A stretch of DNA of 64,000 nt from positions 1 to 64,000 of the forward strand of contig JAEESW010000008.1 in the NCBI GenBank assembly GCA_016290135.1. The letters run 5' to 3'. Position numbers and translations under genes: made by a program. Positions 42,689 through 51,699 of the stretch are shown in pieces. The number at the start of each line of letters is the position of its first letter. Positions within the stretch are counted from its first letter, which is position 1. The notes beneath the pieces are model-generated. The model ran no database searches, had not been told where the DNA came from, and worked only from the letters and a program-made list of their open reading frames with translations. This DNA comes from a bacterium. GTDB taxonomy: Bacteria; UBP6; UBA1177.

Positions 42689-43375
42689 ATGAAAGAAGAG
42701 TGTCTGGTTTGTAAAAAACCTCTCGAATATCTTGAAAGCGATGTCCTCATGGAGTGCGCGATTTGTCATAAGAAGGAAAACAGCAAAACCCGTTGTGTCG
42801 CGGGGCATTATGTCTGCAATCAGTGCCATACAGCAGGAATGGACAGCATCATAGGTCTGTGTCTGAATGAAACATCAAAAGATCCTATAAAGATCCTTGA
42901 TAAGATGATGGCTCTTCCGATCTGCCACATGCACGGCCCTGAGCATCATGTTATGGTGGGCGCAGCACTTTTGACGGCTTATAAAAACGCAGGCGGTTCT
43001 GTTGATTTTGAAGCTGCGCTGACAGAAATGGTAAGTAGAGGTAAAAAAGTCCCCAGTGGAGCGTGCGGATTCTGGGGTGCGTGCGGTGCAGGCATCAGTT
43101 CAGGAATGTTTGTCGCCATAATTTCCAGATCCACGCCTCTGGCGCAGGAACCGTTTGCCCTTGCACATCGTATGACCGCAAAATCGCTTGGAGCTATCGG
43201 CGAGATCGGCGGTCCGCGCTGCTGCAAGCGTGATTCTTACCTCTCCGTTTTGTCAGCTATTGATTTTATAAGAGATAACTTCGGTGTCGAAATGGAAAAA
43301 CATGAGATTGTCTGCACGCATTCCGCTCAAAACAATCAGTGTATCGGAAAACGATGCCCGTTTGCAAGAAAATAA
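42689..43375 (+). CDS. DUF5714-type Cys-rich protein
   Basis: A 228-residue protein with several CxxC pairs near the start (CLVCKK, CAICHKK, HYVCNQCH) and C-terminal Cys (CCKRDSYLS, CIGKRCPFARK). GACGFWGACGAGISSGMF is a glycine-rich central motif. The sequence matches DUF5714, sometimes annotated as a methyltransferase partner; no SAM motif is seen. It may bind metal or a metal cluster. Next to a NifX/DUF134 protein and near a C_GCAxxG_C_C protein. Ends directly before the triple repeat at 43377. Confidence 0.72.
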   Translation: MKEECLVCKKPLEYLESDVLMECAICHKKENSKTRCVAGHYVCNQCHTAGMDSIIGLCLNETSKDPIKILDKMMALPICHMHGPEHHVMVGAALLTAYKNAGGSVDFEAALTEMVSRGKKVPSGACGFWGACGAGISSGMFVAIISRSTPLAQEPFALAHRMTAKSLGAIGEIGGPRCCKRDSYLSVLSAIDFIRDNFGVEMEKHEIVCTHSAQNNQCIGKRCPFARK

Positions 43376-43376
43376 C

Positions 43377-43439
43377 TGACACGATGTCAAAATAAAAAAT
43401 TGACACAGTGTCATTTTTATTTATTCTGACGCCGTGCCG
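43377..43439 (+). promoter_or_regulatory. Triple operator-like repeat and promoter before the XRE gene
   Basis: TGACACGATGTCA (43377-43389), TGACACAGTGTCA (43401-43413) and TGACGCCGTGCCG (43427-43439), spaced 24 and 26 as at 24061. TTGACA (43400-43405), 16-base spacer, TATTCT (43422-43427). Confidence 0.72.
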
Positions 43440-43490
43440 TGATATCTAAAAGTATTTTTGTGATGGATATTATCAGGGAGGGAATGAAAA

Positions 43491-44146
43491 GTGGCGATCC
43501 GCGCATACAGTGAGGATTATCTGGAGTGTGCGGCGACATCTCTTGCCGTGGCTTGCGATTATGCGGTGAATGTCTGCGGAATGAAACCCGATGATTTTGC
43601 CGATATTTTTGTAATATCCGGCGAAGGCGGCAAGTTCGGCAGAGGAAACCCTTCGGTCGTGGCAGGGAAATCGGGGATAGAGCTGGTCCGCTCAATTGTG
43701 GAAAAAGTCGATCCAGCCGCGGACTTCCGGAACCTGTGTTTTCCCAGGACCGCTCTCCTGAATACTGGGCAGGCTGGGCTTTGGCGCACTATCAGTGGCA
43801 TTCGGCAAAGAGTTTCAAAACGGTTTTCGGCAAAGTTCCGCTTTCTGAAATCGTAAAGATGTACAAAGTCTACCACGAAATGGATATTACAGCTTTCATC
43901 GAGGTGATGGATAAGAAAATTTCGGAACGTTCCGTCAGCACAAATTTAAAGAACATCCGTGAAAACAGAGGAATTTCACAGTCGGAGCTTGCAGAAATGT
44001 CGGGCGTGAAGCTGCACTCGATCCAGCTTTATGAACAGAGAGTGAATGATATTGACAAGGCTCAGGCGCAGACACTTTTCAAAATCTCACTCGCGCTGGG
44101 CTGCAAAATGGAAGACCTGCTTGAAAATCCGGCAGTATTGCCATAG
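43491..44146 (+). pseudogene. XRE-family regulator gene, frameshifted in the window
   Basis: The first part (GTG 43491, from SEDYLECAATSLAVACDYAV to GKSGIELVRSIVEK) and a second frame from about 43730 (RSPEYWAGWALAHYQW to the stop at 44146) together match one protein, a family with N-terminal DUF-type and C-terminal XRE helix-turn-helix (NLKNIRENRGISQSELAEMS). The break lies near GTGTTTTCCCAGGAC (43735-43749). A one-base change would join the two parts. This can be a real mutation or a sequencing slip in the T and C runs. If real, the HTH part could still be made from an internal ATG at 43736. Confidence 0.75.
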
Positions 44147-44192
44147 TGAAATGGAAAGAGATAAAAATGCAACTTAAAAACGGAGGGAACAA

Positions 44193-44603
44193 ATGAGTAT
44201 TCAGGAAAGAGCTGAAAAAGGTGCGGCATACAAAGCCGAGGGACGTTACAACTGCACAAGATCGGTACTGGCGGCATTCAGCGACATCGTAAAGATCGAT
44301 GAGAAGGAGCTCGCCTCGCTGACAGCAGGATTCGTCGGAGGAATGGGAAACATGGAAGGGACCTGCGGTGCACTTGTCGGAGCGATCATGGTCGCAGGGA
44401 TACTTTCCGAAGGGCAGGGAACGCTCAAATATTCAAGGATCATCGTCGATAAATTCAAAGAGCTTTGCGGCGCAACAATCTGCAAGGATCTGAAGGGAAT
44501 CGACGGAACTCACTACCTTTGCAGCTGCCCCGACTGCATCAAAAACGCGATTTTAGCTGTGGGCTGCGCATTCAGCGATATCGATTCCGGCGAAGCGAAA
44601 TAA
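44193..44603 (+). CDS. C_GCAxxG_C_C-family protein
   Basis: A 136-residue protein with the family pattern: Cys in YNCTRSV, GGMGNMEGTCGALVGAIM, Cys in CGATICKDL, and CSCPDCIKNA. These Cys-rich proteins may bind an iron-sulfur cluster or metal; their role is not known. GGAGGGAAC lies before ATG 44193. It follows the XRE gene by 46 bases and is the last gene of the region with repeats. Confidence 0.8.
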   Translation: MSIQERAEKGAAYKAEGRYNCTRSVLAAFSDIVKIDEKELASLTAGFVGGMGNMEGTCGALVGAIMVAGILSEGQGTLKYSRIIVDKFKELCGATICKDLKGIDGTHYLCSCPDCIKNAILAVGCAFSDIDSGEAK

Positions 44604-44622
44604 GTTTTTATTCTGAAAAAGC

Positions 44623-46569
44623 TTAGGAATTTCTTTCTGGATCAGGCAGTTTGACAAGTTCTTCAAGTGTGCCGAAGAGAGCCGCCGGTTCTATCGGTTT
44701 GCTCAGATGCGCGTTGAGTCCCGCCTGAAGGCTGCGCTGGACATCGTCATCGAAAGCGTTGGCAGTCAGAGCGATGATCGGAATGGTTCCTGCATCCGGG
44801 CGTTCCATTGAGCGGATCACTCTTGTAGATTCAAGCCCGTCCATCACAGGCATACGCATATCCATCAGAATGGCGGCGTAGTATCCAGGATCGTGCGATG
44901 CGAACATTTCAGCTGCGATTTTTCCGTTCTCCGCTGTATCGACTTCGATTTTGCGCATTCCAAGGATCATTTTCACGATCTCGGCATTTACCTGTACGTC
45001 TTCGGCCAGCAGTATGCGGCATCCGGTCAGATCGACTCCGGTACTGCCGTTTTGTGCCGCTTCTCCGCCCGCTGTTTCAGAGCCCTTTGCAGCGGATTCT
45101 GCAAGAGTGACTGTTACGGTGAAAGTAGTTCCTTTCCCTTTTTCGCTTTCCACGGAGATAGTTCCGTTCATCAGTTCGACAATGCTTTTTGTGATCGCCA
45201 TGCCGAGACCGGTGCTTCCGTAACTGCCGGCCGCAGAAGAATTTTCCTGGCTGAAAGTGTCGAAAATATGAGGCAGAAACTCTTTGCTTATCCCTATTCC
45301 GGTATCACTGGCAACGAATTTCAGCACAACTTTTCCGTCAGAACGCGAATCTTCCGCGACTTCGAAGTTCACCGACCCGCCCTCAGGGGTGAATTTGACG
45401 GCATTTCCAAGAATGTTGATCAGGATCTGCTTGAGTTTCATTGCATCGCCGACATAGCACTCGTCAAACTTGCCGTTGAGAGTGCACTTGTATGCAAGCC
45501 CTTTGTCTTTGCACTGCCCGCCGATTATGCTGTTTACCTGATCTGTTGCCCTGGAGAAGTTGAAAGGCTCGTTCTTGAGTGTCATCCGCCCTGACTCTAT
45601 ACGGCTCATGTCAAGGATATCATTTATGATTTCAAGCAGATGGCGGGCGGAAACCCCGATTTTTTCAAGATGTTTTTTCACTTCACTGCTTGCCGTAGGA
45701 TCGCTGGCGGCGATAGTGTTGAGCCCTATGATCGCGTTCATCGGAGTGCGGATCTCATGACTCATATTTGAGAGAAATACCGTTTTTGCCTTGTTGGCAC
45801 GTTCCGCCTCTGCCAGTGCAGCCACCAGAGCCTTTTTGCTTTCAGCGAGCTCGTCTTTCTGCGCCTGCTCGCGAAGTAGCGATTTTTCAAGCTTTCTGCG
45901 GTATTCCTCCTTTTCGTCCTCAACGACAAAAGTGTGGAGCAGGCATGTTCCGACCATATATCCCATCGCGTAGAAAGGCCACAGCGGATAGATGATCTGG
46001 AATGCTATCAGAACGATCATGGCGATCCCGAACAGACCGATTGTAAGATTCCTCCGCCGCACTTTTCCCTTGGTTCTGATGGTGACATGAAGCGTATAGG
46101 CCGATGTGAGCAGAAACATCAGGATCTGGATGGCAAGAGTGACATGTCTGATACTTTCCGCGTGGTAAACGCCGTTTTCATCGAACCAGAACATGACAGG
46201 ATGAAAAATGTTGAGCGTTATCACAATGATTTCGAACACGAAAAACGCCCATCCGGTATACCGCAGTATTTTGTCAAAAACATTTCCTCTTTCCAGATAA
46301 TCGACTACGTACTGCGTCCACAGAAGCACAGCAGCCGCCATTGCCACGAAATAGAGCGTCGTATCGGCGAATTGTATCTTTGTCATCCGGTATTCGTCGA
46401 AGACACCCCACAGCGCATCGGTGACATAGTAGCACAGCACTGCCATAAGAAACCAGCAGTAAGTGTGCCGGGTGTCCGCAGTACCGTCCGTTTTCCGGGT
46501 CAGAAACACATCCCTGTTTGTTATCACCAGTATGATTGCTGCTAAAATTCCTATTATTGAATATGTCAT
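44623..46569 (-). CDS. Hybrid sensor histidine kinase/response regulator
   Basis: A 648-residue kinase. About seven membrane segments fill residues 1-215 and resemble 7TM sensor regions. A coiled coil leads to HisKA with the phospho-acceptor His in SNMSHEIRTPMNAIIG (about 269). The N box (LKQILINILGNAVKF), DTGIGI, and GSTGLGMAI G boxes form the ATPase domain. A C-terminal receiver domain (about 515-635) has LLAEDVQVN, ILMDMRMPVMDG with the acceptor Asp, and ALTANAF. No output regulator is linked. The signal is unknown. Confidence 0.94.
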   Translation of the reverse strand: MTYSIIGILAAIILVITNRDVFLTRKTDGTADTRHTYCWFLMAVLCYYVTDALWGVFDEYRMTKIQFADTTLYFVAMAAAVLLWTQYVVDYLERGNVFDKILRYTGWAFFVFEIIVITLNIFHPVMFWFDENGVYHAESIRHVTLAIQILMFLLTSAYTLHVTIRTKGKVRRRNLTIGLFGIAMIVLIAFQIIYPLWPFYAMGYMVGTCLLHTFVVEDEKEEYRRKLEKSLLREQAQKDELAESKKALVAALAEAERANKAKTVFLSNMSHEIRTPMNAIIGLNTIAASDPTASSEVKKHLEKIGVSARHLLEIINDILDMSRIESGRMTLKNEPFNFSRATDQVNSIIGGQCKDKGLAYKCTLNGKFDECYVGDAMKLKQILINILGNAVKFTPEGGSVNFEVAEDSRSDGKVVLKFVASDTGIGISKEFLPHIFDTFSQENSSAAGSYGSTGLGMAITKSIVELMNGTISVESEKGKGTTFTVTVTLAESAAKGSETAGGEAAQNGSTGVDLTGCRILLAEDVQVNAEIVKMILGMRKIEVDTAENGKIAAEMFASHDPGYYAAILMDMRMPVMDGLESTRVIRSMERPDAGTIPIIALTANAFDDDVQRSLQAGLNAHLSKPIEPAALFGTLEELVKLPDPERNS

Positions 46570-46600
46570 ATCGCACCCGTTACATTAAAAAAACTGCGGG

Positions 46601-46629
46601 ATAATACAGTAAAGCTGCCGATGTTTCAA
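46601..46629 (-). promoter_or_regulatory. Probable promoter of the histidine kinase
   Basis: Minus strand TTGAAA (46629-46624), 17-base spacer, TATTAT (46606-46601), 32 bases before the start. Confidence 0.45.
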
Positions 46630-46681
46630 TATAAAAAACAGGCTTGTTTTTGACAGAATATCCGTGTGTCAAGTCACATTC

Positions 46682-47242
46682 CTAAAAATTGATAGTTTTT
46701 GGTCCTTCCGAGAAACTTGAGAAGACAGCTGTCGCGTTCTTGAAGTAGAGGACCTGCGTGTTGTCGTCGTTTTCGTTATACATGCCGCGCAGTTCGGGGT
46801 AGTTGTCGAGCATGTGCTTTTTTGCCTCGATCCGGTCATCGTTCACAAGTTCGCCCGAAAGTCTGAGCCATCTTTTGCCGTCAAAGCAGCTGAGTTCCGC
46901 TTTTGGATTGGCCGCAAGCTGCTTCGAGACATTTTTTTTCTTTCCGGTCTGTATGTAGAGTTTTCCGTCGAAAATGTCGATCGTTCCGAACGGTCTGACT
47001 CTCGGCTGGCCGTTTTCCTCGACTGTAGCGAGGTAGTAGGTTTTGCACTCTTTGATGAATTCGTAGACGCTCTGCATTGTTTCCTCCTTAGGTTCTTCTT
47101 TTGCCGGGCTTTCTGCAGCCTTTACTTCTTCTGTTTTTTGTTCCGCGCTTTTTTCAGCGGGCTTTTCTTTTTCTTCGCCGTTCTGACACGAAAAAACGAA
47201 TGTTAAAGCAAGGATGAAGACAAAAATCAGTTGTTTTTTCAT
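46682..47242 (-). CDS. PNPOx-fold lipoprotein
   Basis: A 186-residue lipoprotein (signal ending in TFVFSC) with a Lys/Glu/Ala linker and, from Met 56 (MQSVYEFIKECKTYYLATVE), a pyridoxamine-5-phosphate-oxidase-like flavin-binding domain (GQPRVRPFGTIDIFDGKLYI, TGKKKNVSKQLAANPKAEL). The core begins at a natural cytosolic start, so the leader seems added, as in several genes of the 31-40 kb region. It is downstream of the FAD oxidase gene by 11 bases. Confidence 0.82.
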   Translation of the reverse strand: MKKQLIFVFILALTFVFSCQNGEEKEKPAEKSAEQKTEEVKAAESPAKEEPKEETMQSVYEFIKECKTYYLATVEENGQPRVRPFGTIDIFDGKLYIQTGKKKNVSKQLAANPKAELSCFDGKRWLRLSGELVNDDRIEAKKHMLDNYPELRGMYNENDDNTQVLYFKNATAVFSSFSEGPKTINF

Positions 47243-47253
47243 GGATCCCCCTT

Positions 47254-48792
47254 TTATTGGAACATATTTCCGTTGTTCAGCAGCATATCGGGGTCAAACA
47301 CTTTTTTGACCCGTCTCATTTCGTTTATCCCTTCTTCGCCGAACATCATTTCAAGATATTTGTGCTTTAGTTTTCCGATGCCGTGCTCCGCCGAGACTGT
47401 CCCTTTGAGTTCAAGCGCCTTTTTTGCCATAAGAGCATAGATCTCTTTGGCCTTTTCAAGTTCATCATAGTCCGCAGGGAGCATGTTTATGTGAAGATGG
47501 TTGTTGCCGATATGGCCGAAAACGGCGTGTTTCAGACCGCTTTTTTTGAGTGTTTCGCGGTAGAACGCCGCAAGTTCGTCAAATTTGTCATCGGCAACGG
47601 CAAAATCGGTGCCGAGTTTGTGGACCTTGGGATAATTTTTCCTGATTTCCGCGATCGTTGCATTGACGCTCTCGGGAACGGCGTGACGGAAAGCCTTTAT
47701 CCTCTCAGTCTCGGAGTTTTCCCATGCGCACCATGAATCTTCCGGATGTTCAATGAGTCCGGAAGCCTCCTTTTCAAGGGATCCGGCTGCATTTTTGTCC
47801 ATGGAAATGTCAAAGAAGACCGCTGAACGCTGGTTTTCCCTAAATTCCGGAATGTCAAGGGTCATGCAGCCGCTTTTGATCCTTGAATCTATCAGATCGA
47901 GTCCCGATTCTCCGATAAATTCGATGAAATCGGGCGAAAGAGCGCTTTTTTTCAGCTTTTTTACGAATGAAAAGGCATCGCTGTCGGAAGGGAAAAACTG
48001 GACTACGCTGAGAGAGGGTGTTTTTTTCTCAAGCCAGATCTCCAGTTCGGAGATGACTCCCAAGATACCTTCGGAACCTATGAAAAGATCAATGATATCC
48101 ATGCCTTGCTTTGAATAGAGCCCCGCTGCGTTTTTACAGTCGGGCATTTCGTAGGCACATCTTTTGAATCTTTTTCCTGCAAAATCGAACTCTCCTGAAG
48201 CATCGGCGAAACATTTCCCGCGCTCTATTTTCTGCACATTTCCGTCGGGAAGGGTTACGACCAGCGATTTTATCCAGTTCCGCGTCGGACCGAACCTGTA
48301 AGTTGCCGCCCCGCTCGCATTTGTCGCCGCAGTGCCGCCGATCTGCGCGCTCATTTCGGTGGGATCGACGGGATAACACCAGGTGTCGGGTGAATCTTCA
48401 AACGATCTCAGAGCATTTTCGGTGAGTTCCTTGAACTTTGAAGTCTCTTTCATCCGCAGAGTCTCGGCGATCTTTGAAAGAGTCACGGCCGCCTGAACTT
48501 TCAGGAAAAAACGACCGTTCTTAAAGCCTAAGCCTATGATATTATTGAATTTTTCCATCGAAATAACGACCCCGCCGAAAGGGACAGCCGCGCCTGTTAT
48601 CCCTGTGCCGCCGCCGGCTACGGTCGCTTTGAGTTTCTTTTCGGCGCACCATTTTAAGACAGCGGATATCTCCGCTTCATTTTCCGGAAAAAAGACAGTG
48701 TCGGCATATCCGCCGCCCATTTTGCTCTCGTCTTTGAGGAACCTGTCGTCTTCGGCAGCCCTTCTGCTCTCGATGGATGCGATACCGGTCAT
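47254..48792 (-). CDS. FAD-linked oxidase, GlcD-like
   Basis: A 512-residue flavoprotein of the D-lactate/glycolate dehydrogenase family. The FAD-binding PCMH motif GGGTGITGAAVPFGG lies near 67; GPTRNWIKSLVVTLPDG and GSEGILGVISELEI follow. The cap ends in GHIGNNHLHINM and VSAEHGIGKLKH, with conserved His and Glu. Substrate is probably a 2-hydroxyacid. No partner Fe-S subunit is nearby. ATG 48792 with GAAGGTG is preferred to an earlier in-frame Met. Confidence 0.9.
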   Translation of the reverse strand: MTGIASIESRRAAEDDRFLKDESKMGGGYADTVFFPENEAEISAVLKWCAEKKLKATVAGGGTGITGAAVPFGGVVISMEKFNNIIGLGFKNGRFFLKVQAAVTLSKIAETLRMKETSKFKELTENALRSFEDSPDTWCYPVDPTEMSAQIGGTAATNASGAATYRFGPTRNWIKSLVVTLPDGNVQKIERGKCFADASGEFDFAGKRFKRCAYEMPDCKNAAGLYSKQGMDIIDLFIGSEGILGVISELEIWLEKKTPSLSVVQFFPSDSDAFSFVKKLKKSALSPDFIEFIGESGLDLIDSRIKSGCMTLDIPEFRENQRSAVFFDISMDKNAAGSLEKEASGLIEHPEDSWCAWENSETERIKAFRHAVPESVNATIAEIRKNYPKVHKLGTDFAVADDKFDELAAFYRETLKKSGLKHAVFGHIGNNHLHINMLPADYDELEKAKEIYALMAKKALELKGTVSAEHGIGKLKHKYLEMMFGEEGINEMRRVKKVFDPDMLLNNGNMFQ

Positions 48793-48856
48793 ATTTACAC
48801 CTTCAAAACAAAAACAGGCGATCATATCAGATTTTTACGGAAAATCCATCACTTAT

Positions 48857-48884
48857 TTGACTCTTTAAAATTTTTAAGTATAGA
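48857..48884 (+). promoter_or_regulatory. Promoter of the PEGA protein run
   Basis: TTGACT (48857-48862), 16-base spacer, TATAGA (48879-48884), 34 bases before the start. Confidence 0.6.
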
Positions 48885-48918
48885 CAATCGGTTTTTTTGA
48901 TGTTTTGAGGAATGCAAG

Positions 48919-50421
48919 ATGAGATTTACGATCGTTTATTTAGTGCTCGTTTCTTTTACTTTCCTTTCTTTGACTCCGGCAGGAGTGTCGCTTGCCGAAC
49001 TTCGCGCCGATGACGGTTTCGAACTTGACGAACTCGATCTCGGACTTGAACTTGAAGAAGATGAAGAGGAGGAATCCGGGAAAGGATCTGAAGACGAAGA
49101 GGAACCTTCTGCTGATGAGGAAGAGTCCGAAGTCGAAGAAGAAGCGCCGGCTCCGAAGCGCCAGTCGAAGAGCAGCGGATCCGAAGACTATGTTTCCACC
49201 AGCAAAAAGATCATGGCAGTCTATATGTTCGAAGATTCACACACCGCAAAAAGTGCTTCGCATGTCACCGCGGCTACGGCGTCCCACCTTGCGGGATCGA
49301 AAGATTACGACTATGTAGGAACTGAAACTTTCCTTTTTGCCTCACCCTCATCCTGGTTGAAAAACGCAAAAAGGGATTTTGAAGAAGGAAAGGCGCTCTA
49401 CAACGATCTCGGTATCGAGGAGGCGATCGAAAAATTCAAGTCGGCTCTCAAGACCGTCGAAAACAATATCGACAAAGTCGGCGATATGACTTTCCTCAGC
49501 GAGGTCCTTTTCTACCTCGGCGCGAGCTATCAGCTCATTGAGGACGATGATATGACTGAATTCTATTTTTCGATATACATTTCGATAAATCCGGATTCAA
49601 GACCTTCTGATCCCGCTTTTTCAGATGAAGTTATGTCGGCTTTTGACGATGTCAAGAGCAACCGCAGGGATGCCGGACAGGGTTCTGTCAGAGTTCAGTG
49701 CAACGAAGACGGCGCGCTTGTTTTCATTGACGGCAGGATCGCAGGCATGACTCCGGTGATCCTTCGCGGGATCAATGACGGAAAACATTATTACCGTATC
49801 CACAAAAACGGTTTCCGCGATGCCGGCGGCTCTGTTGCTGTCCGTGAGGGCAAAACGGTCTCCATCGAAGAAAGCCTCAGAAAAAATACCTCGGCTTCCG
49901 ATATCGCCGATCTTGAAGACGCGATGAGGTCAGGGTTCGGCGGTGTCACCATGATCCGTAAGGCGACAGATATCGCGCAGGACAACGGTCTCGACAATGT
50001 CTTTATCGTCAAAGCGTCGCTCGGGTCTGATGAAAAGCTTAAATACCAAGGCTATATGATTGACTGCAACAAAAAGGAATACAAAAAATCGGAAGCGGTC
50101 TTCAGTCTCCCGGAAAAAGGCGAGGCGGACAGGTCCGCGGCTCTCAAAGAGTTCAACAAGGCACTTGTAGACGATCCTTATGAATACAAAGCCATATCGG
50201 ATCTTATCATGGAAGAGGCTGAAATGCTCGGACTCTCCGAGAAAGCTCCGGCTGCGGAAGAGAAGGAAGACAAGGAAAAGAAACCGATCTACAAGGAATG
50301 GTGGCTTTGGACAGTTGTCGGTGTCGTAGTGCTTGCAGGTGTCGGTGTCGGCACTTACTTTGCCGTTACATCGGGAAAGGACGGAAGCAGCGGCGCCACT
50401 TTGGATGTGAATTTTCAATAA
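48919..50421 (+). CDS. PEGA-domain protein with TPR-like region and C-terminal membrane segment
   Basis: A 500-residue protein with signal peptide (LVSFTFLSLTPAGVSLA). Residues 30-80 are very acidic; a TPR-like helical part (about 145-220, GKALYNDLGIEEAIEKFKSA) follows. A PEGA domain spans about 250-310 (GSVRVQCNEDGALVFIDGRI and RIHKNGFRDAGGSVAVREG). Close to the end is a membrane segment (WLWTVVGVVVLAGVGVGTYF). Typical of exported proteins in myxobacterial-type genomes that act in envelope assembly or signalling; function unknown. First gene of a run to the suhB-like gene. Confidence 0.78.
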   Translation: MRFTIVYLVLVSFTFLSLTPAGVSLAELRADDGFELDELDLGLELEEDEEEESGKGSEDEEEPSADEEESEVEEEAPAPKRQSKSSGSEDYVSTSKKIMAVYMFEDSHTAKSASHVTAATASHLAGSKDYDYVGTETFLFASPSSWLKNAKRDFEEGKALYNDLGIEEAIEKFKSALKTVENNIDKVGDMTFLSEVLFYLGASYQLIEDDDMTEFYFSIYISINPDSRPSDPAFSDEVMSAFDDVKSNRRDAGQGSVRVQCNEDGALVFIDGRIAGMTPVILRGINDGKHYYRIHKNGFRDAGGSVAVREGKTVSIEESLRKNTSASDIADLEDAMRSGFGGVTMIRKATDIAQDNGLDNVFIVKASLGSDEKLKYQGYMIDCNKKEYKKSEAVFSLPEKGEADRSAALKEFNKALVDDPYEYKAISDLIMEEAEMLGLSEKAPAAEEKEDKEKKPIYKEWWLWTVVGVVVLAGVGVGTYFAVTSGKDGSSGATLDVNFQ

Positions 50422-50432
50422 CGGAGGAGATA

Positions 50433-50630
50433 ATGGCTAAAGAAAACAGCAGTAAGACCGTGGTTCTGCCTGAGATCGACACAAGAACGATCGAAAGAAA
50501 ACTTAAAAACGGCGAGATAACCGAAGCGGAATACAAAAAATTCCTCGACAGCCTCGAAGAGTGCTCTGATTATGACACGATCAACGAAGACGCGCTCATC
50601 AAAGAAGCCAATATCAAAAGAAATTATTAG
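50433..50630 (+). CDS. Small acidic/basic protein, unknown
   Basis: A 65-residue protein (MAKENSSKTVVLPEIDTRT...) with charged helices and no motif I recognise. It has a strong GGAGGAG site 12 bases after the PEGA gene, and the next gene starts eight bases later, so it is a real part of this operon. Confidence 0.7.
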   Translation: MAKENSSKTVVLPEIDTRTIERKLKNGEITEAEYKKFLDSLEECSDYDTINEDALIKEANIKRNY

Positions 50631-50638
50631 AGGTCTTT

Positions 50639-50917
50639 ATGGATAACGACACCAAAGCGGAACTTTCATCAGTAGTCGATCCGTCGTTCGAAAGCCTTGT
50701 ATCTTCTGTTTATTCGGCTGTCCTGCTGAATCTCGGAGAGATAAAAGTCAAAGGTGTCGGCGGGATGAACGAGAATCTCGAGATCGCCAAATTCAATATC
50801 GGACTTCTCAAGATGCTTGACGAAAAAACGAAAGGCAATCTGACTGAAGAGGAAAATTCCTATCTCCAGGGTGTGATCCTCAATTCTATGGAAAAGCTGC
50901 GTGAACACTCTCTCTGA
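50639..50917 (+). CDS. DUF1844-type protein
   Basis: A 92-residue protein with the pattern of DUF1844: FESLVSSVYSAVLLNLGE, then NLEIAKFNIGLLKMLDEKTK and EEENSYLQGVILNSMEKLR. Function unknown. It overlaps the next gene by 17 bases. The set with a small gene before it and an inositol-phosphatase-like gene after it forms one operon. Confidence 0.72.
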   Translation: MDNDTKAELSSVVDPSFESLVSSVYSAVLLNLGEIKVKGVGGMNENLEIAKFNIGLLKMLDEKTKGNLTEEENSYLQGVILNSMEKLREHSL

Positions 50918-51689
50918 CAGGCTTTGTCAAGTCATAAAGACAGCCGGAGCGGCCGGCGGGACAGCCAGAAAGTTCTTTTGCTCGCCTGAACTTAAAAAAT
51001 CTTTCAAATCGAAGTGCGATCTGGTGACGGAAGCCGATGTCACAGTCGAAAAAATGCTTCTCGAGACTCTGAAAACAGTCGATGACATTGATTTTTTGAG
51101 CGAAGAGTTCAACCCTGAGACAGGACTCTCAAAGCCGTGCTGGATAATCGATCCTATCGACGGGACGACAAATTTCGTCGCAGGGATCGCTCCGTTTGCG
51201 ATATCGATCGCGCACTACGACGGCAGGGAAGTCGATCTGGCGGTCTGTTTTCTTCCGGTTACCGGTGAAATGTTTTCAGCTGAAAAAGGGCGCGGAGCGT
51301 GGCTTAACGGCGAAAAAATACATGTCAACAGCGAATCGTCGGCTATAAACTGCGTCGGTGCGACCGGTTTTGCCGATATAACGCAGCACGGCGGAACGGG
51401 GACTCTGCCTGTTTTCTGCAATATGGTGCAAAAGACCCGTGCGATGAGGAGACTGGGCTCGGCCGTTACAGATCTTGTCTATACTGCATGCGGAAAATTC
51501 GCGTTTTTTTATGAGGCGGGGCTTTCTCCGTGGGATGTGGCGGCGGGATCTCTGATCGTTAAGGAGGCCGGCGGCATAGTTACCGATTTTTCAGGCGGCG
51601 GGAACTACATTCTGGGAAAAACGATAATCGCATCGAATCCGGAAATGTATGATTTTGTTAAAAATGAGATAGAGATATCATTGAAATAA
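50901..51689 (+). CDS. Inositol monophosphatase-family phosphatase
   Basis: A 262-residue Mg-dependent phosphatase of the SuhB/CysQ family. Metal motifs: Glu-Glu in FLSEEFNP, DPIDGTTNFV (motif A) and WDVAAGSLIVKEAGG (motif B). Substrate may be inositol-1-phosphate or similar; SuhB also has an RNA-polymerase role in enterics, which cannot be assumed. GTG start at 50901 overlapping the DUF1844 gene. It is followed by a nucleotidyltransferase 10 bases later. Confidence 0.88.
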   Translation: MNTLSDRLCQVIKTAGAAGGTARKFFCSPELKKSFKSKCDLVTEADVTVEKMLLETLKTVDDIDFLSEEFNPETGLSKPCWIIDPIDGTTNFVAGIAPFAISIAHYDGREVDLAVCFLPVTGEMFSAEKGRGAWLNGEKIHVNSESSAINCVGATGFADITQHGGTGTLPVFCNMVQKTRAMRRLGSAVTDLVYTACGKFAFFYEAGLSPWDVAAGSLIVKEAGGIVTDFSGGGNYILGKTIIASNPEMYDFVKNEIEISLK

Positions 51690-51699
51690 GCGGGTGGAC

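Noticed and set aside
19012-43439. Repeats as CRISPR or integron attC sites
   Set aside because: Spacing is irregular with whole genes between, no cas or integrase gene, and no core attC boxes.
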